11,869 bases of DNA, taken from NCBI GenBank assembly GCA_002482525.1, contig DLGC01000005.1, positions 109,244 to 121,112 on the forward strand. The letters are read 5' to 3'. This document shows positions 5,853 through 11,869 of the stretch, one piece after another (within the stretch, counting starts at the first letter, position 1; every line of letters starts with the position of its first letter). The position numbers and the translations under genes were made by a program. The stretch comes from Propionibacteriaceae bacterium UBA7704 (GTDB taxonomy: Bacteria; Actinomycetota; Actinomycetes; Propionibacteriales; Propionibacteriaceae). The notes beneath the pieces are model-generated. The model did not search any database. It worked only from the letters and a program-made list of their open reading frames with translations, and was not told the origin of the DNA.

Positions 5853-6652
5853 TCGGTCTCGCCCAATTCGGAATCGTCAACGTTTGTCGGGTTCAGGACG
5901 CGCTTCAGGAAGATCAGGGTGCGCTCATGCCCGGGATTGGTGATCAGATCCCGTGACGGGCCCTGCTCGACGATCACGCCGCCGTCCATGAAGACCGTGC
6001 GGTCCGACACATCGCGGGCGAAGAGCATCTCGTGGGTAACCACAACCATGGTCATGCCAGCCTGTGCTAGGTCGCGCATGACGGCCAGCACGTCGCCGAC
6101 CAACTCCGGGTCCAGCGCTGCGGTCGGTTCGTCGAAGAGCATGACGCGTGGGTCCATCGACAGCGCGCGTGCGATCGCCACCCGCTGCTGTTGTCCACCG
6201 GACAGCTTGGCCGGGTAGTAGTCCATGCGATCTGAAAGCCCGACCAGTTCCAGGTTCTTCTTCGCGATCTCGACAGCCTCGGCCTTGGAGCGCTTGAGCA
6301 CCTGACGCTGGGCGATGACACAGTTGCCGATCGCGGTCATGTTCGGGAACAGATTGAACGACTGGAACACCATGCCCACATGGGTGCGCACCTGGTTGAG
6401 TTCAACATCGGGGTCGGTCATCTCAGCGCCAAGCAGCTGGATCGATCCCTTCGTAGGCTGTTCCAGCAAGTTCAGGCATCGAAGCAAGGTGGACTTGCCC
6501 GAGCCCGATGGTCCGATGACGCAGACGACTTCGCCCTGTTCCACAGTCAGATCGATGCCCTTGAGTACCTCGTTGTCGCCAAAACTCTTGTGCAATCCCC
6601 GCACGACCACCGGTGCCTGAGCGGACTCCAGATTCGGAAACAGGTTGTTCAT
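5843..6652 (-). CDS. Polar amino acid ABC importer, ATP-binding subunit (GlnQ/HisP type)
   Basis: Cytoplasmic ATPase that powers import together with the permease and lipoprotein just upstream. The 269 residues carry Walker A GPSGSGKST at 47-55, the Q-loop glutamine at 97 (VFQSFNLFPNMT), signature LSGGQ at 150-154, Walker B VMLFDEP at 170-176, the D-loop at 180-181 and the H-loop His207. The FGDNEVLKGI start and FQSFNLFPNMT segment are typical of the PAAT family for Gln, His, Arg or similar. The start is ATG at 6650-6652, overlapping the permease TGA as ATGA, so the two are translationally coupled. The frame stays open to 6913, but that extension lies inside the permease gene and is not protein-like. 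A C-terminal acidic tail of about 15 residues is unremarkable. The substrate cannot be assigned. Confidence 0.95.
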   Translation of the reverse strand: MNNLFPNLESAQAPVVVRGLHKSFGDNEVLKGIDLTVEQGEVVCVIGPSGSGKSTLLRCLNLLEQPTKGSIQLLGAEMTDPDVELNQVRTHVGMVFQSFNLFPNMTAIGNCVIAQRQVLKRSKAEAVEIAKKNLELVGLSDRMDYYPAKLSGGQQQRVAIARALSMDPRVMLFDEPTAALDPELVGDVLAVMRDLAQAGMTMVVVTHEMLFARDVSDRTVFMDGGVIVEQGPSRDLITNPGHERTLIFLKRVLNPTNVDDSELGETEPD

Positions 6653-7443
6653 CGCTTGGGGTCCAACTTCTTCTCGAGTTTGCCCACCAACCAGGTCAAC
6701 GGGAGGGTCACGATCAAATAGGCGATTGCAACCATGACGATCGGGGTGGCGTTGCCGGTCATGGATAGCGCATCTTGCCCGAAAGTCACGAGTTCCTTCT
6801 CCATGATGGCGAAACCGCCAATGTAGAGAAGTGATGTGTCCTTCAAGAGCATGACGAACTCGTTCGTCATCGGCGGAATCACAATTCGCATGGCCTGGGG
6901 AAGTACCACCCAAAACATGGTCTGCCCGGAACCCATGCCCAAAGACCGGGCCGCCTCCGTCTGCCCCGATGGCACGGCCTGAATCCCCGCGCGCACGATC
7001 TCGGCGGCGTAAGCACCGGTCACAATGGTGAGTGCTGTGATACCTGCGATGACGCTCGGCAGCCGTAGGCCAAAAGCGATGGGAAGCACATAGGCCATCG
7101 AGAAGATAGTCAGAAGCGCTGGGATGCCTCGAAACAACTCAATGAACGCCGAGGCAAACCACCCTAAAGGACCACCCGCCAGCTTCAGCACAGCGAGTAC
7201 GATCGCCAGCAGTGATCCCAGGATGTAGCTTGAAACGGTGTAGATGAGAGTGTTCTTCATCGCCACCGTCACGATGGCTGGCCACATCTCCACCGCGACT
7301 TCGGGGTTGAAGAAGACCTTCTGAATATGCGCCCAATCGGTGAAGACCAAGATGAGCAAGATAAAGATCACTCCGACGGCATAGGAGGCGAGCCTGCCGA
7401 GCCGTTGACGGGAGGTCGGCTTCAAGTATGGAAGGACACTCAC
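6649..7443 (-). CDS. Polar amino acid ABC importer, permease subunit (HisM/GlnP family)
   Basis: Inner-membrane channel subunit, probably a homodimer since only one permease gene is present. The 264 residues show a first hydrophobic segment at about 21-36, then TM stretches at roughly 62-88, 97-120, 130-148, 200-214 and 234-254. The EAA loop that contacts the ATPase reads EAARSLGMGSGQTMFWVVLP at 163-182. The preceding AAEIVRAGIQAVPSGQ is a hallmark of the polar amino acid family. The start is GTG at 7441-7443 with GGAG (plus 7449-7452) 5 nt upstream. The stop overlaps the ATPase start by 4 nt. The lipoprotein gene lies 65 bp upstream, separated by a strong hairpin. Confidence 0.95.
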   Translation of the reverse strand: MSVLPYLKPTSRQRLGRLASYAVGVIFILLILVFTDWAHIQKVFFNPEVAVEMWPAIVTVAMKNTLIYTVSSYILGSLLAIVLAVLKLAGGPLGWFASAFIELFRGIPALLTIFSMAYVLPIAFGLRLPSVIAGITALTIVTGAYAAEIVRAGIQAVPSGQTEAARSLGMGSGQTMFWVVLPQAMRIVIPPMTNEFVMLLKDTSLLYIGGFAIMEKELVTFGQDALSMTGNATPIVMVAIAYLIVTLPLTWLVGKLEKKLDPKR

Positions 7444-7467
7444 ACGAACTCCAGAACTATGGCTGGG

Positions 7468-7502
7468 CAGGGTGGGACTGGTAGATCACCAGGCCCACCC
7501 TG
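7468..7502 (-). promoter_or_regulatory. Strong intercistronic hairpin between lipoprotein and permease genes
   Basis: Arms CAGGGTGGG (7468-7476) plus CTGGT (7478-7482) pair with ACCAG (7488-7492) plus CCCACCCTG (7494-7502). This makes 14 bp with one internal mismatch and a 5-nt loop. It begins 6 nt after the lipoprotein stop and ends about 24 nt before the permease start. No T-run follows. Such structures between binding-protein and permease genes typically stabilise the upstream mRNA or partly attenuate transcription, giving more binding protein than membrane components. Confidence 0.7.
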
Positions 7503-7508
7503 ATCCAG

Positions 7509-8312
7509 TCAGCCGAAGTACTTCTTGTAGATGGTGTCGTACGTGCCGTCGGCGCGAAGTGCAGCCAGTTGCTCGTTCACCGCAGCCAGCAGTGCAGGCT
7601 TCTTGCCCTTGGCAAAGGCGAAACCGTATTGCTCATTGGTGTCGTAGGTTTCCACGATCTTGTAGTTGGAGTCGGCGACCTCGTGCTCGTGGTTCACCGG
7701 CTGATCCTGCAGCAAGGCGTCAACCTGACCGGCCTGCATGGCCAACCACATCTTGCCGTCATCCGGGAAGTCGACCAGCTTGGCGTCCTTGGGCGCATGT
7801 GCGGTTGCATAGTCCTTGCCGGTGGTGCCCTTCTGGACACCGATGGTCTTGCCTGCGGTACCCGCCAAGTCAGTGATACCGGAATCGGTCTTGACCAACA
7901 GCGATTGCAGCGAGTCGTAGTTCGGATCAGCGAAGTCGAGGTTCTTCTTCCGCTCGTCAGTGATGGTCATGGCCGACGCCGCCATGTCACAGCTATCGGC
8001 TTCCAATGCGGTGCCGGACTGCAGCGCATCAAAGTTGGTGACCTTGACCTTGGTGGTCAAGCCGAGTTTGCTGGCAATGGCATCGACCAGCTCGATGTCG
8101 AAACCGCTGTAGCCGCTGGCGGAGTTGGCATCCTCGAACTCAAACGGAGCATAAGGAACATCGGAGCACACCGTCAGGGCGCCGGCCTCAACAAGGCCAT
8201 AGTCCACGGTGGGAGTTGTGGTGGGCTCGGGCGCCGGGCTGGAACAACCGGCGAAGGTGAGCGCGAGGGCGGCTGCCGCTGCCGCCACGGTCAGAGTTTT
8301 CGTGACGCGCAT
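7509..8312 (-). CDS. Polar amino acid ABC importer, substrate-binding lipoprotein (SBP family 3)
   Basis: Extracellular, lipid-anchored receptor that delivers its ligand to the permease. The 267 residues begin MRVTKTLTVAAAAAALALTF, a lipoprotein signal peptide with a lipobox-like FAGC and acylated Cys23, then a Pro/Thr linker. The mature part is a family 3 binding domain: CSDVPYAPFEFED at 49-61, SGYSGFDIELVDAIASKLG at 66-84, and AMTITDERKKNLDFAD at 114-129, whose Arg121 fits the ligand-carboxylate position. It ends DTIYKKYFG as is common. The start is ATG at 8310-8312 with GAAGGA (plus 8319-8324) 6 nt upstream; the open frame to 8477 is not used. It is the first gene of the importer operon. 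Ligand unknown; a basic or amide amino acid are options. Confidence 0.95.
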   Translation of the reverse strand: MRVTKTLTVAAAAAALALTFAGCSSPAPEPTTTPTVDYGLVEAGALTVCSDVPYAPFEFEDANSASGYSGFDIELVDAIASKLGLTTKVKVTNFDALQSGTALEADSCDMAASAMTITDERKKNLDFADPNYDSLQSLLVKTDSGITDLAGTAGKTIGVQKGTTGKDYATAHAPKDAKLVDFPDDGKMWLAMQAGQVDALLQDQPVNHEHEVADSNYKIVETYDTNEQYGFAFAKGKKPALLAAVNEQLAALRADGTYDTIYKKYFG

Positions 8313-8431
8313 AACGCATCCTTCTTTCTTCTTTGAGTACGGTCTTCGTGCCGATGGGCCGAGGACGCCAGGAACGCTACCCAGCCCATATGAAGGTGGC
8401 GTAACAGTACCGGGTATGTCGACGCGCCGTG

Positions 8432-8447
8432 ATAACGAATCAATAAC
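8432..8447 (+). promoter_or_regulatory. Possible weak GlnR-like half-site pair upstream of the importer operon
   Basis: Two ATAAC pentamers sit exactly 11 bp apart (8432-8436 and 8443-8447), the spacing of GlnR half-sites, about 120-135 bp upstream of the lipoprotein start. They overlap the 3' end of the glycosylase gene. The match is short and lacks the preferred G, so it could be chance. A GTAAC at 8401-8405 is not in the same phase. Confidence 0.2.
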
Positions 8448-9636
8448 TGGCTGCCAGGGCCGACGCCAGGTCGCCAACGCCTGTCACTGATACGTCAGCC
8501 AGACCCAACCAATCCGCGAGCCGCCGCAACTCGTCGCCGAGGCGGTGCACAGTTTCGGTCTCCCCACTCCCCTGTTCCAACCAGGCAGACTGAACCAGCA
8601 ACCGCGATGCCTTGCGGTCGGCTTTCAAGTCGACTCGAGCCGCAATTCGGTCATCCATGACGAACAGGTAGACGTAATACCCGTGCACGCGTTCGGCTTT
8701 GGGGGTATACAGCCCGATTCGGTAGTGCACGCCGAAGGTCTCCAGCAACCGCGCTCGGTCGAAGACCAGCGAGTCGAAGGGCGACACCAAGGTATCGACC
8801 TCGAGTTTTCGCGGACGGGCAGCTGCGCTCCACAGATAGCCCGGCCGTGACCAACCCCGCACGCTGACCGGTTCGACCTCACCGGTGGCGATCAGGTACG
8901 CCAAAGCCTCGCCGGTCTTACGGCGATCGGTGTAGAAGTACTCGGCCAACCCCGCCTCGTTGAACACGCCGAGAGCTGCAGCGGCCCGTCGGGCGAGCTC
9001 GATACGGGCTTCGTCGTCGGTCGGCGTCGGAGTGCCATGAATGGCCGCGGGCAGCACCCGCTCGGGCAGGTCAAAACGCCGCTCGAACTGGGAGTTGCGG
9101 CCGGCGCTGGATAGCTCGCCTATATAGAACAGCCATTCCAGCGCCGATTTCGCCTCTGACCAGTCCCACCAGGGGCCTTTGGCGCGTTCCTGTTCGTGTT
9201 CGATCTCTCGGGCGGTCAGCGGACCACGCGCGGCGACTTGAGCGTAAACCTTGTCGACCAACTCGGGTTTGGAGGCGAGCACCTCGCGCATCATGCTCCA
9301 GGGACGCTGGCGATGCTCCTCACCTCGGAACCGGAATGCTGGTGCCAGTTCCACATCGATCAAGCTCGCCGCATGTCCCCAGAACTCGTAGACCCGCCTC
9401 GGTTTAGCGTTGACCGCTCGATCCAACAGGGCTCGGTCGTAGTCACCTAGCCGGGCGTACAGCGGCATGTAGTGCGCACGAACGCAGACATTCACCGAAT
9501 CGACCTGGAACTGTGCCACCTGCGAGATCACCCGCTGCACCTGCCGCATCGTCACGGTGCGTCCGCGCTCGCGTCCGAATCCCTGTGCGGCCAACGCGAT
9601 CCGTCGCGCCTGCGCCGCGCCTACCACTGCAACCAA
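8440..9636 (-). CDS. Winged-helix DNA glycosylase of the YcaQ/AlkX (HTH_42) family
   Basis: Members of this family unhook interstrand crosslinks or remove bulky alkylated bases; E. coli YcaQ (AlkX) and Streptomyces AlkZ are the studied examples. The 398-residue length is normal. The catalytic QxD-type motif appears as FQVDSVNVCVRAHYMPLYAR, with Gln44 and Asp46, so it resembles the YcaQ branch rather than the QxQ AlkZ branch. Other family segments are RVYEFWGHAASLID at 81-94, LVSPFDSLVFDRARLLE at 283-299 and KAERVHGYYVYLF at 313-325, followed by RIAARVDLKADRK at 330-342. The start is TTG at 9634-9636, supported by GAGGAG (plus 9642-9647) 5 nt upstream; a GTG nine bases further in is too far from that site. 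hpf lies upstream across a 70-bp palindrome. No biosynthetic cluster is nearby, so general repair is likelier than self-resistance. Confidence 0.9.
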   Translation of the reverse strand: MVAVVGAAQARRIALAAQGFGRERGRTVTMRQVQRVISQVAQFQVDSVNVCVRAHYMPLYARLGDYDRALLDRAVNAKPRRVYEFWGHAASLIDVELAPAFRFRGEEHRQRPWSMMREVLASKPELVDKVYAQVAARGPLTAREIEHEQERAKGPWWDWSEAKSALEWLFYIGELSSAGRNSQFERRFDLPERVLPAAIHGTPTPTDDEARIELARRAAAALGVFNEAGLAEYFYTDRRKTGEALAYLIATGEVEPVSVRGWSRPGYLWSAAARPRKLEVDTLVSPFDSLVFDRARLLETFGVHYRIGLYTPKAERVHGYYVYLFVMDDRIAARVDLKADRKASRLLVQSAWLEQGSGETETVHRLGDELRRLADWLGLADVSVTGVGDLASALAASY

Positions 9637-9664
9637 TCCCGCTCCTCTTCAATCACAGGTCATG

Positions 9665-9734
9665 CCGAGCGTTCCCGTTTGCGTCATTCGCTCCGGCACA
9701 GGGCGGAGCGAATGACCGAAACGGAAGCGCTCGG
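9665..9734. repeat. 70-bp imperfect palindrome between hpf and the glycosylase gene
   Basis: Arms at 9665-9695 and 9704-9734 match at 27 of 31 positions around an 8-nt loop. The inner 13 bp next to the loop (GTCATTCGCTCCG and its complement) and the outer 7 bp (CCGAGCG) are perfect. It starts 11 nt after the hpf stop and ends about 17 nt before the glycosylase ribosome binding site. No T-tract follows, and no clear target-site duplication flanks it (only ACAG on each side). It may be a factor-assisted terminator, an mRNA-stabilising stem or a copy of a dispersed palindromic repeat. Confidence 0.8.
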
Positions 9735-9745
9735 TGACAGCTCTT

Positions 9746-10366
9746 CTATGCGGTGGCTTCGCCGCGCTCGGACATGTCGAGGTGGATCACGCCGTAGTCG
9801 TAGGCGCGACGGCGGTAGACCGCACTGGGGGCGCCGGTATCGGCGTCCACGTAGATGAAGAAGTCATGGCCGACCAGTTCCATCTCATCCAAGGCCTGCG
9901 CCAAGGTCAGCGGCACGGCACCGAAGTGCTTTTCACGGACCACCAGCGGTCCATCACCCACGACTTCAAGTCCGGCCACGTTGTGGACCTCGGGCCCGGG
10001 CGCCGCCTCGTAGTCGACCGGCGCCAGATCCTCCGGGGCCACCACCTGTCCGCGCAGCCCACGGTGGGTCTTGCGACGATCCGAAGCCCGTCGCAGTTGC
10101 GCCATCAAGCGATCGAAAGCACGGTCGAAAGCGACCGTCTTGTCATCAGCGGACGCCTCAGCCCGCACCACGGGGCCCCGTCCATGCAGGGTGATCTCCA
10201 CCTGGGTGGACTGCTCTGGTTGGCGCCTCGAACCGTGAGTGGATACCTGGACCTCGACCCGGATGACTCGATCTTTGAGCTTGGTGATCGAGGCGATCTT
10301 GTCTTCGGCGCGAGCGCGGAAGTCATCTGGGATCTGGCAATGACGACCAGTGATGAGGACGTCCAT
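9746..10366 (-). CDS. hpf: Ribosome hibernation promoting factor, long form
   Basis: Long HPF binds the 30S decoding region and pairs ribosomes into inactive 100S dimers in stationary phase or stress. The 206 residues include the N-terminal S30AE ribosome-binding domain at about 1-98, with the basic stretch AQLRRASDRRKTHR at 89-102. A linker follows to about 138. The C-terminal dimerisation domain at about 140-200 contains VVREKHFGAVPLTLAQALDE and FFIYVDADTGAPSAVYRR. The start is ATG at 10364-10366 with a perfect AGGAGG (plus 10372-10377) 5 nt upstream. The gene is divergent from amt across a 268-bp region. I could not identify its promoter. Both domains look complete, so it should be functional. 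Confidence 0.96.
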   Translation of the reverse strand: MDVLITGRHCQIPDDFRARAEDKIASITKLKDRVIRVEVQVSTHGSRRQPEQSTQVEITLHGRGPVVRAEASADDKTVAFDRAFDRLMAQLRRASDRRKTHRGLRGQVVAPEDLAPVDYEAAPGPEVHNVAGLEVVGDGPLVVREKHFGAVPLTLAQALDEMELVGHDFFIYVDADTGAPSAVYRRRAYDYGVIHLDMSERGEATA

Positions 10367-10634
10367 GGCAACCTCCTAGGTTCAGGCGCGAATCCTCCAC
10401 GGACTAGCGCAGATAGCAAAGCACCTCGGGCCCGGACCCATCCCATGAGGGTTGGGTACCGACCGTTGGTGCCATACCTCAAAGCTAGTCCGCCGACCTC
10501 GCCTTTGCCAGCAAATCTGCCATGAAATACCCAGGTGTCTGCTGTGGAGGACGCAACCAGGCTGTAACACTGCATAACCGCTTCGTAACACGGACAGAAC
10601 CACCACGTAACAGCGCTGGGTCAGGCTTCTAGAC
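10367..10634. other. Divergent intergenic region hpf / amt
   Basis: This 268-bp stretch is the longest non-coding gap in the window. Its right part (10564-10611) holds a GlnR-like half-site array for amt, and the last 8 nt begin a hairpin over the amt start. The left part contains the hpf ribosome binding site. The rest, about 10378-10560, shows no convincing -10/-35 pair. A GGGTAT on the minus strand (plus 10527-10532) resembles the -10 of stress sigma factors but lacks a properly spaced -35. Open frames here are shadows without family resemblance. Confidence 0.6.
10564..10611 (+). promoter_or_regulatory. GlnR-type nitrogen-control box array upstream of amt
   Basis: Five RNAAC-type half-sites lie in a row: GTAAC 10564, ATAAC 10574, GTAAC 10585, AGAAC 10596, GTAAC 10607. 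The last four are exactly 11 bp apart, and the first is 10 bp from the second. GlnR, the OmpR-type nitrogen regulator of actinobacteria, recognises GTNAC-N6-GNAAC repeats with this 11-bp helical phase, and amtB-glnK is its classic target in Streptomyces and mycobacteria. The array ends 23 nt before the amt ATG. The sites are seen directly; the regulator is inferred. Confidence 0.75.
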
Positions 10635-10646
10635 ATGATTCTAGAA
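10627..10646 (+). promoter_or_regulatory. Small hairpin with the amt start codon in its loop
   Basis: TTCTAGA (10627-10633) can pair with TCTAGAA (10640-10646), leaving CATGAT, which contains the ATG, in a 6-nt loop. It is A/T-rich in an otherwise GC-rich region. It could modulate initiation or be incidental. TTCTAGA also occurs twice as a direct repeat 12 nt apart. Confidence 0.35.
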
Positions 10647-11869
10647 CTCGACCAAGGCGCCACAGCCTGGCTCCTCACCAGCGCGGCTCTCGTGCTCGTG
10701 ATGACTCCAGGCGTCGCGTTCTTCTATGGCGGAATGGTGCGCGCCAAGGGCGTGCTGAACATGATGATGATGAGCTTCATCGCGATGGGCACCGTTGGTG
10801 TGCTGTGGGCCTTGTACGGCTACAGCATGGCATTCGGTACCGATCTCGGTGGCGGCCTGCTCGGCAATCCCTTCGAGTACGCCGGACTGGGTCAGCTCGT
10901 CGCCGATCCCGGCACGGCGGGCCCTGACGGCAGCTCCTACCCGGCGCTCGCGTTCGTCGGCTTCCAGGCCGGATTCGCGATCATCACCGTGGCCCTGATC
11001 TCCGGCGCTATCGCAGACCGCGTGAAGTTCGGTGCCTGGACTCTGTTCACCGTGATCTGGGCCACCTTGGTGTACTTCCCGATCGCGCACTGGGTCTGGG
11101 CCAGCGATGGCTGGGCCTTCAACCTCGGCGTGATCGACTTCGCCGGTGGTACTGCGATCCACATCAACGCTGGCGCTGCCGCGCTGGCACTGGCCCTCGT
11201 GATCGGCCCGCGGATCGGGTTCGGCTCCAAGCCGATGCGTCCGCACAACATGACCCTGGTCATGCTCGGCGCTGCCCTGCTGTGGTTCGGCTGGTTCGGC
11301 TTCAACGCCGGTTCGGCCGCTGCTGCCGACGAGCGCGCCAGCCTCGCCTGGGTCAACACCCTGGTCGCAACCAGCGCTGCAATGCTCGCCTGGCTGATCG
11401 TTGAGAAGCTCCGTGATGGACATGCCACCTCGCTGGGTGCTGCTTCGGGTGTGGTCGCCGGTCTGGTCGCCATCACTCCTGCTGCTGGCAACGTGGACCC
11501 GCTGGGTGCCATTGCCATCGGCGTGATCGCCGGTGTCGGCTGCGCCTTCGCCGTGGGTCTGAAGTACAAGCTCGGCTACGACGACTCGCTCGACGTCGTG
11601 GGCGTTCACATGGTTGGCGGTCTGATCGGTACCTTGCTGATCGGCTTCTTCGCCACTCCCGTTGCGGCAGAGGGCGCGGCGGCTGGCCTGTTCTACGGTG
11701 GTGACGCTTCACAGCTCGGCATTCAGGCCATCGGCGCCTTCACCTCGATGATCTACTCCTTCGTGGTCACCTTGATCATCGCCTTCGCCATCAAGTACAC
11801 GATGGGCTGGCGGGTCACCCAGGCCGAGGAGCTGGCCGGTATCGACCAGAATGAGCACTCTGAGATCGG
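10635..11869 (+). CDS. amtB: Ammonium transporter, Amt family (last residues beyond window)
   Basis: Trimeric membrane channel that takes up ammonium. The 411 visible codons cover the whole family fold with eleven membrane segments, starting LLTSAALVLVMTPGVAFFYG. Key residues are present. Asp168 and His176 lie in DFAGGTAIHINAG, and His325 in VVGVHMVGG, together giving the conserved Asp and the twin-His pore pair. FQAGFAI and LLWFGWFGFNAGS hold the two pore-gate phenylalanines. The C-terminal cytoplasmic tail ends QAEELAGIDQNEHSEI, which matches the family end EEEG-D---HGE-AY, so only a few residues are missing. There is no cleaved signal sequence, as in many actinobacterial Amts. The start is ATG 10635 with only a weak upstream site (TCAGG). 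The GlnR-like array upstream implies induction under nitrogen limitation. A glnK gene would be expected next. Confidence 0.96.
   Translation, partial: MILELDQGATAWLLTSAALVLVMTPGVAFFYGGMVRAKGVLNMMMMSFIAMGTVGVLWALYGYSMAFGTDLGGGLLGNPFEYAGLGQLVADPGTAGPDGSSYPALAFVGFQAGFAIITVALISGAIADRVKFGAWTLFTVIWATLVYFPIAHWVWASDGWAFNLGVIDFAGGTAIHINAGAAALALALVIGPRIGFGSKPMRPHNMTLVMLGAALLWFGWFGFNAGSAAAADERASLAWVNTLVATSAAMLAWLIVEKLRDGHATSLGAASGVVAGLVAITPAAGNVDPLGAIAIGVIAGVGCAFAVGLKYKLGYDDSLDVVGVHMVGGLIGTLLIGFFATPVAAEGAAAGLFYGGDASQLGIQAIGAFTSMIYSFVVTLIIAFAIKYTMGWRVTQAEELAGIDQNEHSEI

Noticed and set aside
6653..6913. N-terminal extension of the ABC ATPase frame
   Set aside because: It lies inside the permease gene and has no domain content. 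The ATGA overlap at 6649-6652 is the natural start.
8313..8477. N-terminal extension of the lipoprotein frame
   Set aside because: It would place non-signal sequence before a clear lipoprotein signal peptide. ATG 8312 has a good ribosome binding site.
10527..10532. GGGTAT on the minus strand as a stress sigma factor -10 for hpf
   Set aside because: No GTTT-like -35 at 14-17 nt; the nearest GGTTG is about 20 nt away and the leader would be about 150 nt. It would fit hpf biology but the evidence is too thin.
10641..11609. 322-codon minus-strand frame opposite amt
   Set aside because: Shadow of amt, which shows all hallmark residues.

Overview
The window is high-GC chromosomal DNA of an actinobacterium. 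Evidence for this is the actinobacterial order proS - rimP - nusA - ylxR - infB on the minus strand, the low-complexity Pro/Ala/Gly/Arg-rich IF-2 linker, GTG and TTG starts, at least one probable leaderless gene, and a GlnR-type nitrogen box upstream of amt. I cannot name the genus from the sequence; a family such as Propionibacteriaceae is only a guess. Almost all of the window is ordinary core genome. I see no transposase, integrase, CRISPR array, tRNA or rRNA, and no non-coding gap longer than about 270 bp.

Left part (1-5216) is a translation/transcription block. Reading down the minus strand it holds proS (prolyl-tRNA synthetase), rimP, nusA, then ylxR and the first 273 codons of infB. 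rimP and nusA are tightly coupled. Between nusA and ylxR a plus-strand gene for a small membrane-anchored or secreted protein (1336-1848) interrupts the usual nusA-ylxR-infB run. It faces nusA across a shared terminator-like hairpin, and it is divergent from ylxR, which appears to have its own nearly leaderless promoter. This local rewiring of a very conserved operon is the most unusual gene-order feature here.

Middle part: proS is divergent from a free-standing YbaK/EbsC-type aminoacyl-tRNA deacylase (5343-5831). The short region between them carries three copies of a 21-bp repeat (two direct, one inverted). The deacylase converges on a three-gene polar amino acid ABC importer transcribed leftward: lipoprotein (7509-8312), permease (6649-7443) and ATPase (5843-6652). 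A very strong hairpin separates lipoprotein from permease, and permease and ATPase overlap by 4 nt.

Right part: on the minus strand follow a YcaQ/AlkX-like winged-helix DNA glycosylase (8440-9636) and a long-form ribosome hibernation factor (9746-10366), separated by a 70-bp imperfect palindrome. A 268-bp divergent region follows, with five GlnR-like half-sites in near 11-bp phase, four of them at exact 11-bp steps. It leads into an ammonium transporter (10635 onward), cut by the window edge a few residues before its expected C-terminus. Amt and possibly the amino acid importer are the nitrogen-acquisition part of the window. I found no clear undescribed multi-gene system; the most promising leads are the inserted gene in the nusA-infB block, the phased GlnR array and the intergenic palindromes.
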